5,796 nucleotides of DNA from an uncultured Clostridia bacterium. Its GTDB lineage: Bacteria; Bacillota; Clostridia; Christensenellales; CAG-314. The notes under the pieces were generated by a model. The model searched no databases. It saw nothing but the letters and a program-made list of their open reading frames with translations, and was not told where the DNA came from. This document shows positions 1 to 5,526 of this stretch, in pieces. The stretch's first letter is position 1. Every line of letters starts with the position of its first letter. The stretch is from positions 1 through 5,796 of the forward strand of contig CALLXO010000239.1 in assembly GCA_937875645.1 (NCBI GenBank), given 5' to 3'. The translations under genes were made by a program, and so were the position numbers.

Positions 1-477
1 AGCGATTGCACAATCACACCAATAAACAGTTCCTCCGCTTATGTATTCTACCTTTTTGACGGCGGTGTTTATTGTTCCCTTTTGTCAAATATGGCAGTTA
101 ACCCTACTTTAAGCCAAACACAGGGGGTAAGCTTGACTTGTCAGCGGATAAACAAAATAGAGATGTTTTCTGAAACAGAATATTATACGCTGATATTTTC
201 CACTGCTACAAAAACGGTAATTTGCCGCTCGTTAAAAGGGCAACCGCTAATCTTTACAATACTAACAGAGTTAAAAACTCACAACGTACAGAGCGCAGCA
301 ATACAAAACGGCAACGTAATAATTGCCGATTTAGTAAAGGGGGTATTAAATCAAATAAAAATACCGTTAACTACGTTCATTCCCGTTAAAACAGAGATGT
401 GCTATTGCGACTGCGCTTTTCTTACGCAGGACAGTTGTGGCATTGTTTACAGGGAGGGCAAATACATATTAATATAA
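1..477 (+). CDS. Unidentified protein, 3' part only (start lies upstream of the window)
   Basis: The frame is open from base 1 to the TAA at 475-477, giving 158 residues. A TTG at 82 could start translation but has no Shine-Dalgarno sequence and open coding sequence continues before it, so I read this as the C-terminal part of a longer gene. The product alternates short hydrophobic stretches with polar turns, which suggests a beta-strand-rich fold such as repeats of a propeller or sandwich. It ends in a short strand-like tail, REGKYILI. There are eight cysteines (3, 25, 47, 75, 134, 136, 138, 146), including a CxCxC cluster at 134-138. No membrane segment is evident in this part. The stop lies 10 bp before the next gene, and the TAA overlaps that gene's ribosome binding site, so the two are probably co-transcribed. 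I do not recognise the family; coding status is fairly secure, function is unknown. Confidence 0.7.
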   Translation, partial: SDCTITPINSSSAYVFYLFDGGVYCSLLSNMAVNPTLSQTQGVSLTCQRINKIEMFSETEYYTLIFSTATKTVICRSLKGQPLIFTILTELKTHNVQSAAIQNGNVIIADLVKGVLNQIKIPLTTFIPVKTEMCYCDCAFLTQDSCGIVYREGKYILI

Positions 478-487
478 AGGAGAAAAT

Positions 488-1408
488 ATGAGTATAAAAC
501 AATTGGAAGATGTTTCCGAAACATATCGGAAACTACTCAAACAAATAGAAAAAATTGACAAAAAATACAGCGCAAGTTATCAACAGCCAACTATTGATGC
601 GCCCAAAAGTTTGGGATTAAAAAAACTTACCTACAATATGCCGAGCGAAGAGGAGTTTTCCCTTTATGCGCAAAATTATTATACTGACGACAAAAAGAGA
701 GAAACTGCAAACGTAAACAATGCTGCACAAAAAAACTTAAACGAAATGAGCTTAAAGCAACAAGACTTACTTACTAAAGCCGCTGACGGACAAACAAAAA
801 TAGAGCAAAAAAAACAGGAGGACATAACAAATGCTAAATTTTCCGCTTCGGCAAAAAACTTAACGGACAGCAGTATAGCTAAGGGGTTAATAGACAAAGC
901 GGAGGAGGGGGCAGCGCAAAAGGAAGCATATATAAACAAATTGCGTGATGATGCCCTAAGTCAAATTGATGCGCAAATTGCATATCTAAATGAGTTGCGG
1001 CAAAAGAAGTTACAAGACATTGAGGAAATATATCAGACAAAAATGCAGGAAAAAATAACAAACTTAAAAGAAGGCGCACAAAAGCAACTGGACCAAACGA
1101 CTAAATACAACAATACTGTGGACGCTAAGGAAGCGGGATATCAAAAAAGTTTGGCTAAACAGCTGACCGATCTCGAAAAGGACGAATGGAGACGAGTTGC
1201 TGACATTTTACAGCTGACGGAAAAATTAGGTTCATCAGGTATCGAAAAGCAAAAAGAGCAGGAAAAATATTTAAGCGCAAAACAGATTTTAGACCAGGTT
1301 TCGCCGCATCAAGCATTAGATATTTTAAACGGCTCCAACGCTTTTGCCCTTCATTTAGGGGATATGTATGATTCTTTACGTGCTTATTATCAAAATCTTA
1401 TTAGTTAG
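488..1408 (+). CDS. Hypothetical coiled-coil protein, 306 aa
   Basis: The ATG at 488 follows an AAAGGAG site at 476-482 with good spacing, so the start is secure. The protein is very rich in Lys, Gln, Glu and Ala, has no cysteine and one Trp (residue 234). Residues about 5-27 and about 70-265 look like long amphipathic helices, probably coiled coil, with a break near 28-60 containing Pro residues and the segment YNMPSEEEFSLYAQNYY. No signal peptide or membrane segment is visible. The C-terminus (about 266-306) is less charged and more aromatic, like a small helical cap. From memory, Clostridia encode uncharacterised coiled-coil proteins with a similar PxxEE segment followed by a central SSIA-type motif (here SSIA at 128-131). 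That resemblance is unverified. It forms a pair with the preceding gene. Possible roles include a structural, scaffold or cell-envelope-associated protein, but nothing visible decides between them. Confidence 0.85.
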   Translation: MSIKQLEDVSETYRKLLKQIEKIDKKYSASYQQPTIDAPKSLGLKKLTYNMPSEEEFSLYAQNYYTDDKKRETANVNNAAQKNLNEMSLKQQDLLTKAADGQTKIEQKKQEDITNAKFSASAKNLTDSSIAKGLIDKAEEGAAQKEAYINKLRDDALSQIDAQIAYLNELRQKKLQDIEEIYQTKMQEKITNLKEGAQKQLDQTTKYNNTVDAKEAGYQKSLAKQLTDLEKDEWRRVADILQLTEKLGSSGIEKQKEQEKYLSAKQILDQVSPHQALDILNGSNAFALHLGDMYDSLRAYYQNLIS

Positions 1409-1421
1409 CTTATTATCAAAA
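1382..1421 (+). repeat. 14-bp direct repeat spanning the stop codon of the coiled-coil gene
   Basis: GCTTATTATCAAAA occurs at 1382-1395 and again at 1408-1421, 26 bp apart. The first copy encodes AYYQN near the protein's C-terminus; the second begins at the last base of the TAG stop. This looks like a small tandem duplication at the gene end, although AT-rich sequence makes short repeats more likely by chance. Confidence 0.7.
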
Positions 1422-1424
1422 GTC

Positions 1425-1498
1425 ACGTATATGTAAATCGAAAAAAGCTTACAAACAAAAAAATACATAATAAAAAACGTATATCAAAAAATACGTAT
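1425..1498. repeat. Cluster of three ACGTAT motifs
   Basis: ACGTAT occurs at 1425-1430, 1477-1482 and 1493-1498. The first two extend to ACGTATAT, and the last lies in the perfect 8-bp palindrome ATACGTAT (1491-1498). The second and third copies can pair as ACGTAT (1477-1482) with ATACGT (1491-1496) around an 8-nt loop. In otherwise A-rich DNA these CG-containing motifs stand out. They could be binding sites, but I know of no regulator with this signature, and chance is a real alternative. Confidence 0.35.
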
Positions 1499-1555
1499 GC
1501 TAAGGCTACAAAAGCAAAAGAGTAAAAAAACAAAAATTACTTAAAATAATAATGC

Positions 1556-1635
1556 ATCACCGTTTTTGTGCGCTGATTATACGTTTATTTAACAAAATAA
1601 GGTAAAAACAGTTGACATGATACAAAAACGGTGAT
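1556..1635. repeat. Perfect 14-bp inverted repeat, one arm inside the hrcA promoter
   Basis: ATCACCGTTTTTGT at 1556-1569 is the exact reverse complement of ACAAAAACGGTGAT at 1622-1635. The 52 bp between the arms contain the -35 box. The right arm fills the promoter spacer and ends on the first base of the -10 box. Arm centres are 66 bp apart. The long AT-rich loop and lack of a T-run argue against a transcription terminator. A paired operator for a DNA-binding protein is the simplest reading (inference). Confidence 0.85.
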
Positions 1636-1640
1636 ATTTT
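1612..1640 (+). promoter_or_regulatory. Sigma-A type promoter of the hrcA-grpE-dnaK-dnaJ operon
   Basis: A perfect -35 box TTGACA (1612-1617) is separated by exactly 17 bp from TATTTT (1635-1640), a 5 of 6 match to TATAAT. The expected start of transcription is a purine near 1647, about five bases before the CIRCE operator. That is the usual promoter/operator arrangement for HrcA-controlled operons. TATAAA at 1640-1645 would give a 22-bp spacer and is a poorer choice for the -10 box. Confidence 0.85.
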
Positions 1641-1651
1641 ATAAATGTAAG

Positions 1652-1678
1652 TTAGCACTCTAACGCATAGACTGCTAA
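1652..1678. promoter_or_regulatory. CIRCE operator (HrcA binding site)
   Basis: TTAGCACTC (1652-1660), nine bases, then GACTGCTAA (1670-1678). This matches the CIRCE consensus TTAGCACTC-N9-GAGTGCTAA at 17 of 18 arm positions; the only departure is C for G at 1672. Flanking G1651 and C1679 extend the pairing by one. It lies just downstream of the predicted transcription start, so bound HrcA would block initiation or early elongation. In the mRNA it can also fold into a 5'-terminal stem-loop, which is known to affect stability of some CIRCE-containing transcripts. Confidence 0.95.
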
Positions 1679-1701
1679 CACTCATCAGAAAAGATTGTTA
1701 G
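1675..1701. promoter_or_regulatory. Second, degenerate CIRCE-like element overlapping the first
   Basis: CTAACACTC (1675-1683), nine bases, then GATTGTTAG (1693-1701). It has the same 9-9-9 layout as CIRCE, and its arms are complementary at 8 of 9 positions, with G1674 and C1702 adding one more pair. It matches the CIRCE consensus at 13 of 18 arm positions. Its first four bases (CTAA) are the last part of the right arm of the true CIRCE, so the two palindromes share sequence and are centred 23 bp apart. It could be a weak second HrcA site, or an RNA stem competing with the first. Function is inferred. Confidence 0.5.
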
Positions 1702-1726
1702 CGGCAATGCTATTAACGGAGTAATA

Positions 1727-2779
1727 ATGACTTTATCTCAGCGCAAAAAAAGGATATTATGGGCTTTAGTGGAGGAATATATTTCTTCCGCTCAGCCGGT
1801 AAGCAGTCAGGATATTCAACTAAAATATCTTACTGACTGTTCTTCCGCTACCATTCGCAACGAGCTTTCTGCGCTGGAGAGCATGGGCTATTTACATCAA
1901 CCGCACGTAAGTTCGGGCAGAGTCCCCACCGAAAAAGCGTTTAGACTTTACGTTGACGAGCTTATGGAAAAGCAGCCGCTTAGTTCAACCGAATATGCTT
2001 TAGTCGAAAAAAAGGTAGTGGATGCTTTTTCCATTGATATAACAAGTGTTGAGGATATAGTAGCCAACGTGGCAAAAGTTCTTTCCGAAATTACCAACTA
2101 CACCTCTTTAGCCGTCAAGGGCGACTTAGATACAGAAAAAATAAAAAATATCACTGTTCTTCCTATTAGTGAGGGCAAAGCTTTGGTAGTAATCGTCACC
2201 GATTTAAACGTACTAAAGGACAACATAATAGATGCGCCTAATTTGCCTACCAACGGTTATGCTGCAGCAAACAAATGGTTAAACAAAATTTTTGTAGGCA
2301 AATCTTTTAAGGAATTAGCTGTTAAAACAGGACCTATGGAGCTTGTCGCTAAGGAAATGATTGGGTTAAGAGACCTTTACAAAAAGATAATGGAACTAAT
2401 TGTAAAAGTAGCCAATCGCCGTGAGACAGATTTAGTGATGGCAGGCGCAACAAAAATTTTTGACTATCCCGAGTATTGCGGCGACATAGACAAAACCAAA
2501 AACTTTTTGTCGGTATTAGAACATAGGTCAGAAATGGCAGAGATATTTAAAGATGGGCAAGGGTTAGATTTCAGCGTAAAAATAGGTGCGGAAAGCGAAC
2601 AGTTGCCGGACGGATGCAGTTTTGTTTCGGCAAAAATATCGCTAAACGACAAAACGGTAGGCAGTGCAGGCGTTATCGGGCCTGTCAGAATGGACTACAA
2701 AAAAGTTATTTCTGTACTTGACCAAATAAACAAACTGGTGGAAAAAATACTTTCTGGCAACAAAATAGAGGATGAATAA
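1727..2779 (+). CDS. hrcA: Heat-inducible transcription repressor HrcA
   Basis: HrcA represses class I heat-shock genes by binding CIRCE as a dimer; in Firmicutes its activity depends on GroEL. The 350-residue length is normal for the family. Residues about 1-75 form the N-terminal winged-helix DNA-binding domain, with the helix-turn-helix region SSATIRNELSALESMGYL (39-56) and the hallmark PHVSSGRVPT (59-68) followed by AFRLYVDEL. The middle and C-terminal part is the GAF-like and dimerisation region, ending with the family motifs VKIGAE (284-289), CSFVSAKI (297-304) and GVIGPVRMDY (315-324). The ATG is set by a GGAG site at 1718-1721, with a rather short 5-base spacing. As first gene behind the promoter and CIRCE, it is predicted to be autoregulated. 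grpE starts 3 bp after the stop. GPVRMDY has Val where Lys or Thr is more usual; I see nothing broken. Confidence 0.97.
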   Translation: MTLSQRKKRILWALVEEYISSAQPVSSQDIQLKYLTDCSSATIRNELSALESMGYLHQPHVSSGRVPTEKAFRLYVDELMEKQPLSSTEYALVEKKVVDAFSIDITSVEDIVANVAKVLSEITNYTSLAVKGDLDTEKIKNITVLPISEGKALVVIVTDLNVLKDNIIDAPNLPTNGYAAANKWLNKIFVGKSFKELAVKTGPMELVAKEMIGLRDLYKKIMELIVKVANRRETDLVMAGATKIFDYPEYCGDIDKTKNFLSVLEHRSEMAEIFKDGQGLDFSVKIGAESEQLPDGCSFVSAKISLNDKTVGSAGVIGPVRMDYKKVISVLDQINKLVEKILSGNKIEDE

Positions 2780-2782
2780 AAA

Positions 2783-3436
2783 ATGGCAGAAGACAACAAG
2801 AAAAATCAAAATGCAACAAAGGATACAAACATGCAAAAAGTTGACGACTTAGAGCAAAACAAGAGCAAATCACCTTTTTCCCTTGACGAAATCCCCCCCG
2901 ACCAACTAAAAGAATATGCAAATATGCTTATTTCCGCTTTAATGGAGGAAAATGAGTCGCTTATGGCGGAGCAGGCGGAACTTAAAAAGCAAATTGAAAA
3001 GGGAGAGGGCTATCTTAATCAACTGGTCATATTAAAAAAAGACTTTGATAATTTTAAGCGACGCAACGAAGATGTCCAAAATACCGCTCAGGAAGAAGGC
3101 AAATTATATGTTATTAATAAGCTGATGCCCATTTTAGATACTTTTGACAAAGCACGAGAAATGTTAAGCGATGAGGAAATAGCTACTTTAGACTTAATAG
3201 CCAAACAGTTTGACAAAATCCTTTTTGATACGGGTGTGGAAAAAATAGAGGTTATGGACACTCAGTTTGACCCGTGTTTTTGTAACGCCGTTCATAAAAC
3301 GGAGGTAGACAAAGACAAAGATAATACTATTACGGAAGTTTACGCAAACGGCTATAAATACGGCGACAGGGTACTGCGTTATGCCAATGTGTGTGTGGGA
3401 GTGTGTTCAAAAGAGCAACAGGACGAAAATAATTAA
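2783..3436 (+). CDS. grpE: Nucleotide exchange factor GrpE (HSP-70 cofactor)
   Basis: GrpE is the dimeric cytosolic exchange factor that drives ADP release from DnaK. The 217 residues have an acidic, Asn/Lys-rich, probably disordered tail (about 1-35), a long dimerising helix (about 38-108) that includes LKKDFDNFKRRN (84-95), the helix LYVINKLMPILDTFDKA (108-124), and the C-terminal beta domain that contacts DnaK, with FDPCFCNAV (162-170) and NGYKYGDRVLRYANVCVGV (189-207). The start is 3 bp after hrcA, with AGAGG at 2767-2771 inside the hrcA end, about 11 bases upstream, suggesting translational coupling. Odd points: the usual HEAV after the FDP motif is CNAV here, and the beta domain carries four cysteines (165, 167, 204, 208). 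A later in-frame ATG at 2831 is a less likely start. Confidence 0.96.
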   Translation: MAEDNKKNQNATKDTNMQKVDDLEQNKSKSPFSLDEIPPDQLKEYANMLISALMEENESLMAEQAELKKQIEKGEGYLNQLVILKKDFDNFKRRNEDVQNTAQEEGKLYVINKLMPILDTFDKAREMLSDEEIATLDLIAKQFDKILFDTGVEKIEVMDTQFDPCFCNAVHKTEVDKDKDNTITEVYANGYKYGDRVLRYANVCVGVCSKEQQDENN

Positions 3437-3546
3437 AAAAGAAAAGTATTAAAACAAAAAATAAATAAAAAAACAATAGCCGAATAAGGGCAATAAAATA
3501 TAAAAATAGTCATGCTGAAAAAGCAAATAATAAAGGAGAAGTAATA
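3437..3546. other. 110-bp A-rich gap between grpE and dnaK, with the dnaK ribosome binding site
   Basis: The gap is almost entirely A with scattered T. It has no CIRCE, no strong promoter and no terminator. TATAAA at 3499-3504 resembles a -10 box but has no -35 partner at proper spacing. A small stem, TGCT (3513-3516) with AGCA (3522-3525), precedes AAGGAG at 3533-3538, which is 8 bases before the dnaK ATG: a strong site suited to a highly made chaperone. The unstructured A-rich leader may favour ribosome loading or mRNA processing (inference). Confidence 0.7.
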
Positions 3547-5394
3547 ATGGCAAAAATAATAGGTATAGACTTAGGAACAACAAACAGCTGTGTAGCTGTA
3601 CTCGAAGGGGGCGAACCTGTAGTTATAGCAAACGCCGAAGGCAACCGCACTACCCCCAGTGTTGTGGGATTTAGCAAAGAGGGCGAAAGGCTTGTGGGTC
3701 AAGTAGCAAAACGTCAAGCGGTAGTAAACGGCGACAGGACGGTTATGTCAATAAAAAGACAGATGGGTAGGGATTACAAAATTAAAATAGATGACAAAAA
3801 CTACACCCCACAAGAAATTTCTGCAATGATATTAACAAAACTTAAAAACGATGCGGAAGCATATTTAGGTTCGAAGGTAAAACAAGCGGTAATTACTGTG
3901 CCTGCTTACTTTAATGACAGTCAACGTCAAGCGACAAAGGACGCCGGCAAAATAGCAGGATTGGAAGTTTTGCGCATAATCAATGAGCCTACGGCAGCTG
4001 CGCTTGCATACGGACTGGATAAAGGCGAAAACAAAAATCAAAAAATACTCATATACGATTTAGGCGGCGGCACTTTTGACGTTTCTATTTTGGAAATTGG
4101 CGACGGTGTATTTGAAGTGCTGTCCACCAACGGCGATACAAAATTAGGCGGAGACGATTTTGACAATGTAGTTATTGACTATCTTGTTGACGAGTTCAAA
4201 AAGAGTAGCAGCATTGACCTAAAGAGCGACAGACAGGCTTTGCAAAGGCTTAGAGACGCAGCGGAAAAAGCCAAAATTGAGCTGTCCTCCACCATAAAAA
4301 CTAATATAAATCTGCCTTTTATCACAGCAGATTCGACAGGACCCAAACACTTAGATATAGATTTAACACGCGCAAAATTTGATAGTCTGACGGAATTTTT
4401 AGTAAAGCGAACTCTCGAACCTTTAAAGCAGGCATTAAAAGACGCTTCCCTATCCGTAAACGACTTAAACCGTGTTATTTTGGTAGGCGGTTCGACCCGT
4501 ACCCCCGCAGTTGTAGAAGCGGTAAAGAACTTTTGCGGCAAAGAACCGTATAAAGGCGTCAACCCCGACGAATGCGTCGCTCTGGGTGCGGCAATTCAGG
4601 CAGGCGTGTTAGGCGGCGAAGTAAAGGACGTTTTGCTCCTCGACGTTACGCCCTTGTCTCTGGGTATCGAAACTTTGGGCGGCGTTACCACTCGTTTGAT
4701 AGAGCGTAACACGACAATTCCCACAAGCAAATCGCAAGTTTTTTCTACTGCTGCAGACAATCAGACGCAAGTGGATATTCACGTTTTGCAGGGCGAGCGG
4801 CAAATGGCTGCCGACAACAAAACTCTTGGCAGATTTAATCTAACCGGTATTGCTCCCGCTCCGAGAGGAATCCCGCAAATAGAGGTGAAATTCGACATTG
4901 ACGCAAACGGTATTGTACACGTTACCGCAAAAGACTTAGCCACACAAAAAGAGCAGTCGGTTACTATAAGCAGCACCACTAATTTGTCCGAAGCGGACAT
5001 TGACAAAGCGGTAAAAGACGCCGAAAAATATTCGGAAGAAGATAAAAAGCGCAAGGAAGCAATTGACACTAAAAACGGGTTAGACCAAATGATATTCAGC
5101 CTGGAAGGCTTTATTCGTGACAGCGGCGACAAACTTGATGCCGCCGATAAGGAAAAAATTGAGGAACTGATAAAGAGCGGAAAGGAAGTTGCCGACAAAA
5201 ACCAAGACTACAACAACGTTAATGTTGAAGAAGTTAAAGCGGAAACGGACAGAATCGCAAAGGAAAGCTCGGAAATATTCCAAAAGTTTTATCAGCAACA
5301 CGCCGCTAATCAACAGGCAGGCGAAAACAGCGGTCAAGCAGAAGACACAACTAACGGCGACAAAGCAGATTATGACATAAAAGACGCCGAGTAG
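3547..5394 (+). CDS. dnaK: Molecular chaperone DnaK (HSP70)
   Basis: DnaK is the ATP-driven cytosolic chaperone that binds exposed hydrophobic peptides and cycles with DnaJ and GrpE. The 615 residues are full length. The ATPase domain (about 1-355) shows phosphate loop 1 [10 protein letters not shown] (5-14), [13 protein letters not shown] (118-130), [11 protein letters not shown] (146-156), phosphate loop 2 [10 protein letters not shown] (171-180) and VGGSTRTP (313-320). The interdomain linker is [13 protein letters not shown] (361-373). The substrate-binding beta domain runs to about 475, then the helical lid and an acidic, Gln/Asn-rich tail ending YDIKDAE. After the RQMG motif (71-74) the sequence goes directly to YTPQEISA, lacking the insert typical of Gram-negative DnaK, which supports a monoderm host. 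The start is fixed by a strong AAGGAG and the conserved [10 protein letters not shown]. The stop is TAG. Expression presumably comes from the upstream CIRCE-controlled promoter. Confidence 0.99.
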   Translation: MAKIIGIDLGTTNSCVAVLEGGEPVVIANAEGNRTTPSVVGFSKEGERLVGQVAKRQAVVNGDRTVMSIKRQMGRDYKIKIDDKNYTPQEISAMILTKLKNDAEAYLGSKVKQAVITVPAYFNDSQRQATKDAGKIAGLEVLRIINEPTAAALAYGLDKGENKNQKILIYDLGGGTFDVSILEIGDGVFEVLSTNGDTKLGGDDFDNVVIDYLVDEFKKSSSIDLKSDRQALQRLRDAAEKAKIELSSTIKTNINLPFITADSTGPKHLDIDLTRAKFDSLTEFLVKRTLEPLKQALKDASLSVNDLNRVILVGGSTRTPAVVEAVKNFCGKEPYKGVNPDECVALGAAIQAGVLGGEVKDVLLLDVTPLSLGIETLGGVTTRLIERNTTIPTSKSQVFSTAADNQTQVDIHVLQGERQMAADNKTLGRFNLTGIAPAPRGIPQIEVKFDIDANGIVHVTAKDLATQKEQSVTISSTTNLSEADIDKAVKDAEKYSEEDKKRKEAIDTKNGLDQMIFSLEGFIRDSGDKLDAADKEKIEELIKSGKEVADKNQDYNNVNVEEVKAETDRIAKESSEIFQKFYQQHAANQQAGENSGQAEDTTNGDKADYDIKDAE

Positions 5395-5434
5395 ACAGAA
5401 AAAAACTAAAAAACAACAAAAATAAAACGCATCA

Positions 5435-5456
5435 GGGCGAACGAATCCGTTCGCCC
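5435..5456 (+). terminator. GC-rich stem-loop after dnaK (attenuator or mRNA-stabilising hairpin)
   Basis: GGGCGAACG (5435-5443) pairs perfectly with CGTTCGCCC (5448-5456) around a 4-base loop, 40 bp after the dnaK stop. On the + strand it is followed by CAATTATGTC, with no T-run, so it would be a weak intrinsic terminator at best. Partial termination, or protection of the dnaK mRNA 3' end after processing, would fit an operon needing more DnaK than DnaJ. On the - strand the hairpin is followed by a T-rich stretch, but no - strand gene ends here. Confidence 0.55.
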
Positions 5457-5465
5457 CAATTATGT

Positions 5466-5494
5466 CAAGGCAGGTTCAAAGAATTGCCGCCTTG
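5466..5494 (+). other. Second stem-loop between dnaK and dnaJ
   Basis: CAAGGC (5466-5471) pairs with GCCTTG (5489-5494). After a bulged A (5472), GG (5473-5474) pairs with CC (5487-5488), giving an 8-pair stem with a 12-base loop. An alternative fold pairs GGC (5469-5471) with GCC (5486-5488) and closes TTC over GAA around a 3-base loop. It lies 10 bases after the first hairpin and ends about 20 bases before the weak dnaJ ribosome site, so it may influence dnaJ translation or mRNA processing (inference). Confidence 0.45.
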
Positions 5495-5502
5495 CATATA
5501 CT
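5475..5502 (+). promoter_or_regulatory. Weak possible internal promoter for dnaJ
   Basis: TTCAAA (5475-5480, 4 of 6 to TTGACA) lies 16 bp before TATACT (5497-5502, 5 of 6 to TATAAT). Its position directly behind the strong hairpin and 24 bp before the dnaJ start would suit a secondary promoter. The -35 match is poor and such pairs are common in AT-rich DNA, so this is only a candidate. Confidence 0.22.
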
Positions 5503-5526
5503 AATCAAAGGCAAAAGAGAACATAT

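Larger units (their letters stand above)
1409..1726. other. 318-bp A-rich intergenic control region upstream of hrcA
   Basis: No convincing gene lies here. The left half (about 1409-1550) is strongly A-rich on the + strand, with no GC-rich hairpin followed by a T-run, so I find no intrinsic terminator for the upstream gene pair and read-through into the chaperone operon is possible. The right half holds the inverted repeat at 1556-1635, the promoter at 1612-1640, the CIRCE operator at 1652-1678 and a second CIRCE-like element at 1675-1701. A small AT-only stem (TTATTT at 1585-1590 with AAATAA at 1595-1600) sits near the middle of the large inverted repeat. Confidence 0.8.

Noticed and set aside
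82..477. A complete 131-residue gene starting at TTG 82
   Set aside because: No ribosome binding site precedes the TTG and the frame stays open with protein-like sequence back to base 1, so a longer gene entering from upstream is more likely.
679..1079. - strand open frames inside the coiled-coil gene with apparently hydrophobic, Cys/Phe/Leu-rich products
   Set aside because: Such products arise from reading Lys/Glu/Gln-rich codons on the opposite strand; the + strand gene has the strong ribosome site and a coherent protein.
1406..1525. TAG recoding (alternative genetic code) joining the frame past the coiled-coil stop
   Set aside because: dnaK also ends at TAG, at a normal C-terminus, and no long gene here has an in-frame TAG, so TAG behaves as an ordinary stop.
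1556..1635. Phase-variable (invertible) promoter between the 14-bp inverted repeats
   Set aside because: Inversion would move the -35 but not the -10 box, leaving TAATCA in the -35 position and no leftward gene to serve. No recombinase is visible, and an on/off switch is implausible for an essential chaperone operon. Kept only as a remote alternative.
1556..1635. Intrinsic terminator of the upstream coiled-coil gene
   Set aside because: The 52-base loop is too long, the arms are not GC-rich overall, and no T-run follows in the right position.
3476..3504. Separate promoter for dnaK around TATAAA at 3499
   Set aside because: The bases 17 bp upstream (ATAGCC) bear no resemblance to a -35 box, and there is no CIRCE here.
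4179..5198. Long open frames on the - strand inside dnaK (for example 4179-4562 and 4779-5198)
   Set aside because: They lie entirely within the highly conserved dnaK coding sequence, their translations look like codon-bias shadows, and they lack ribosome sites and recognisable domains.
5189..5380. Second + strand frame over the end of dnaK giving a Lys/Thr-rich 63-residue product
   Set aside because: It overlaps the dnaK lid and tail in another frame, has low-complexity composition and no independent start signal.
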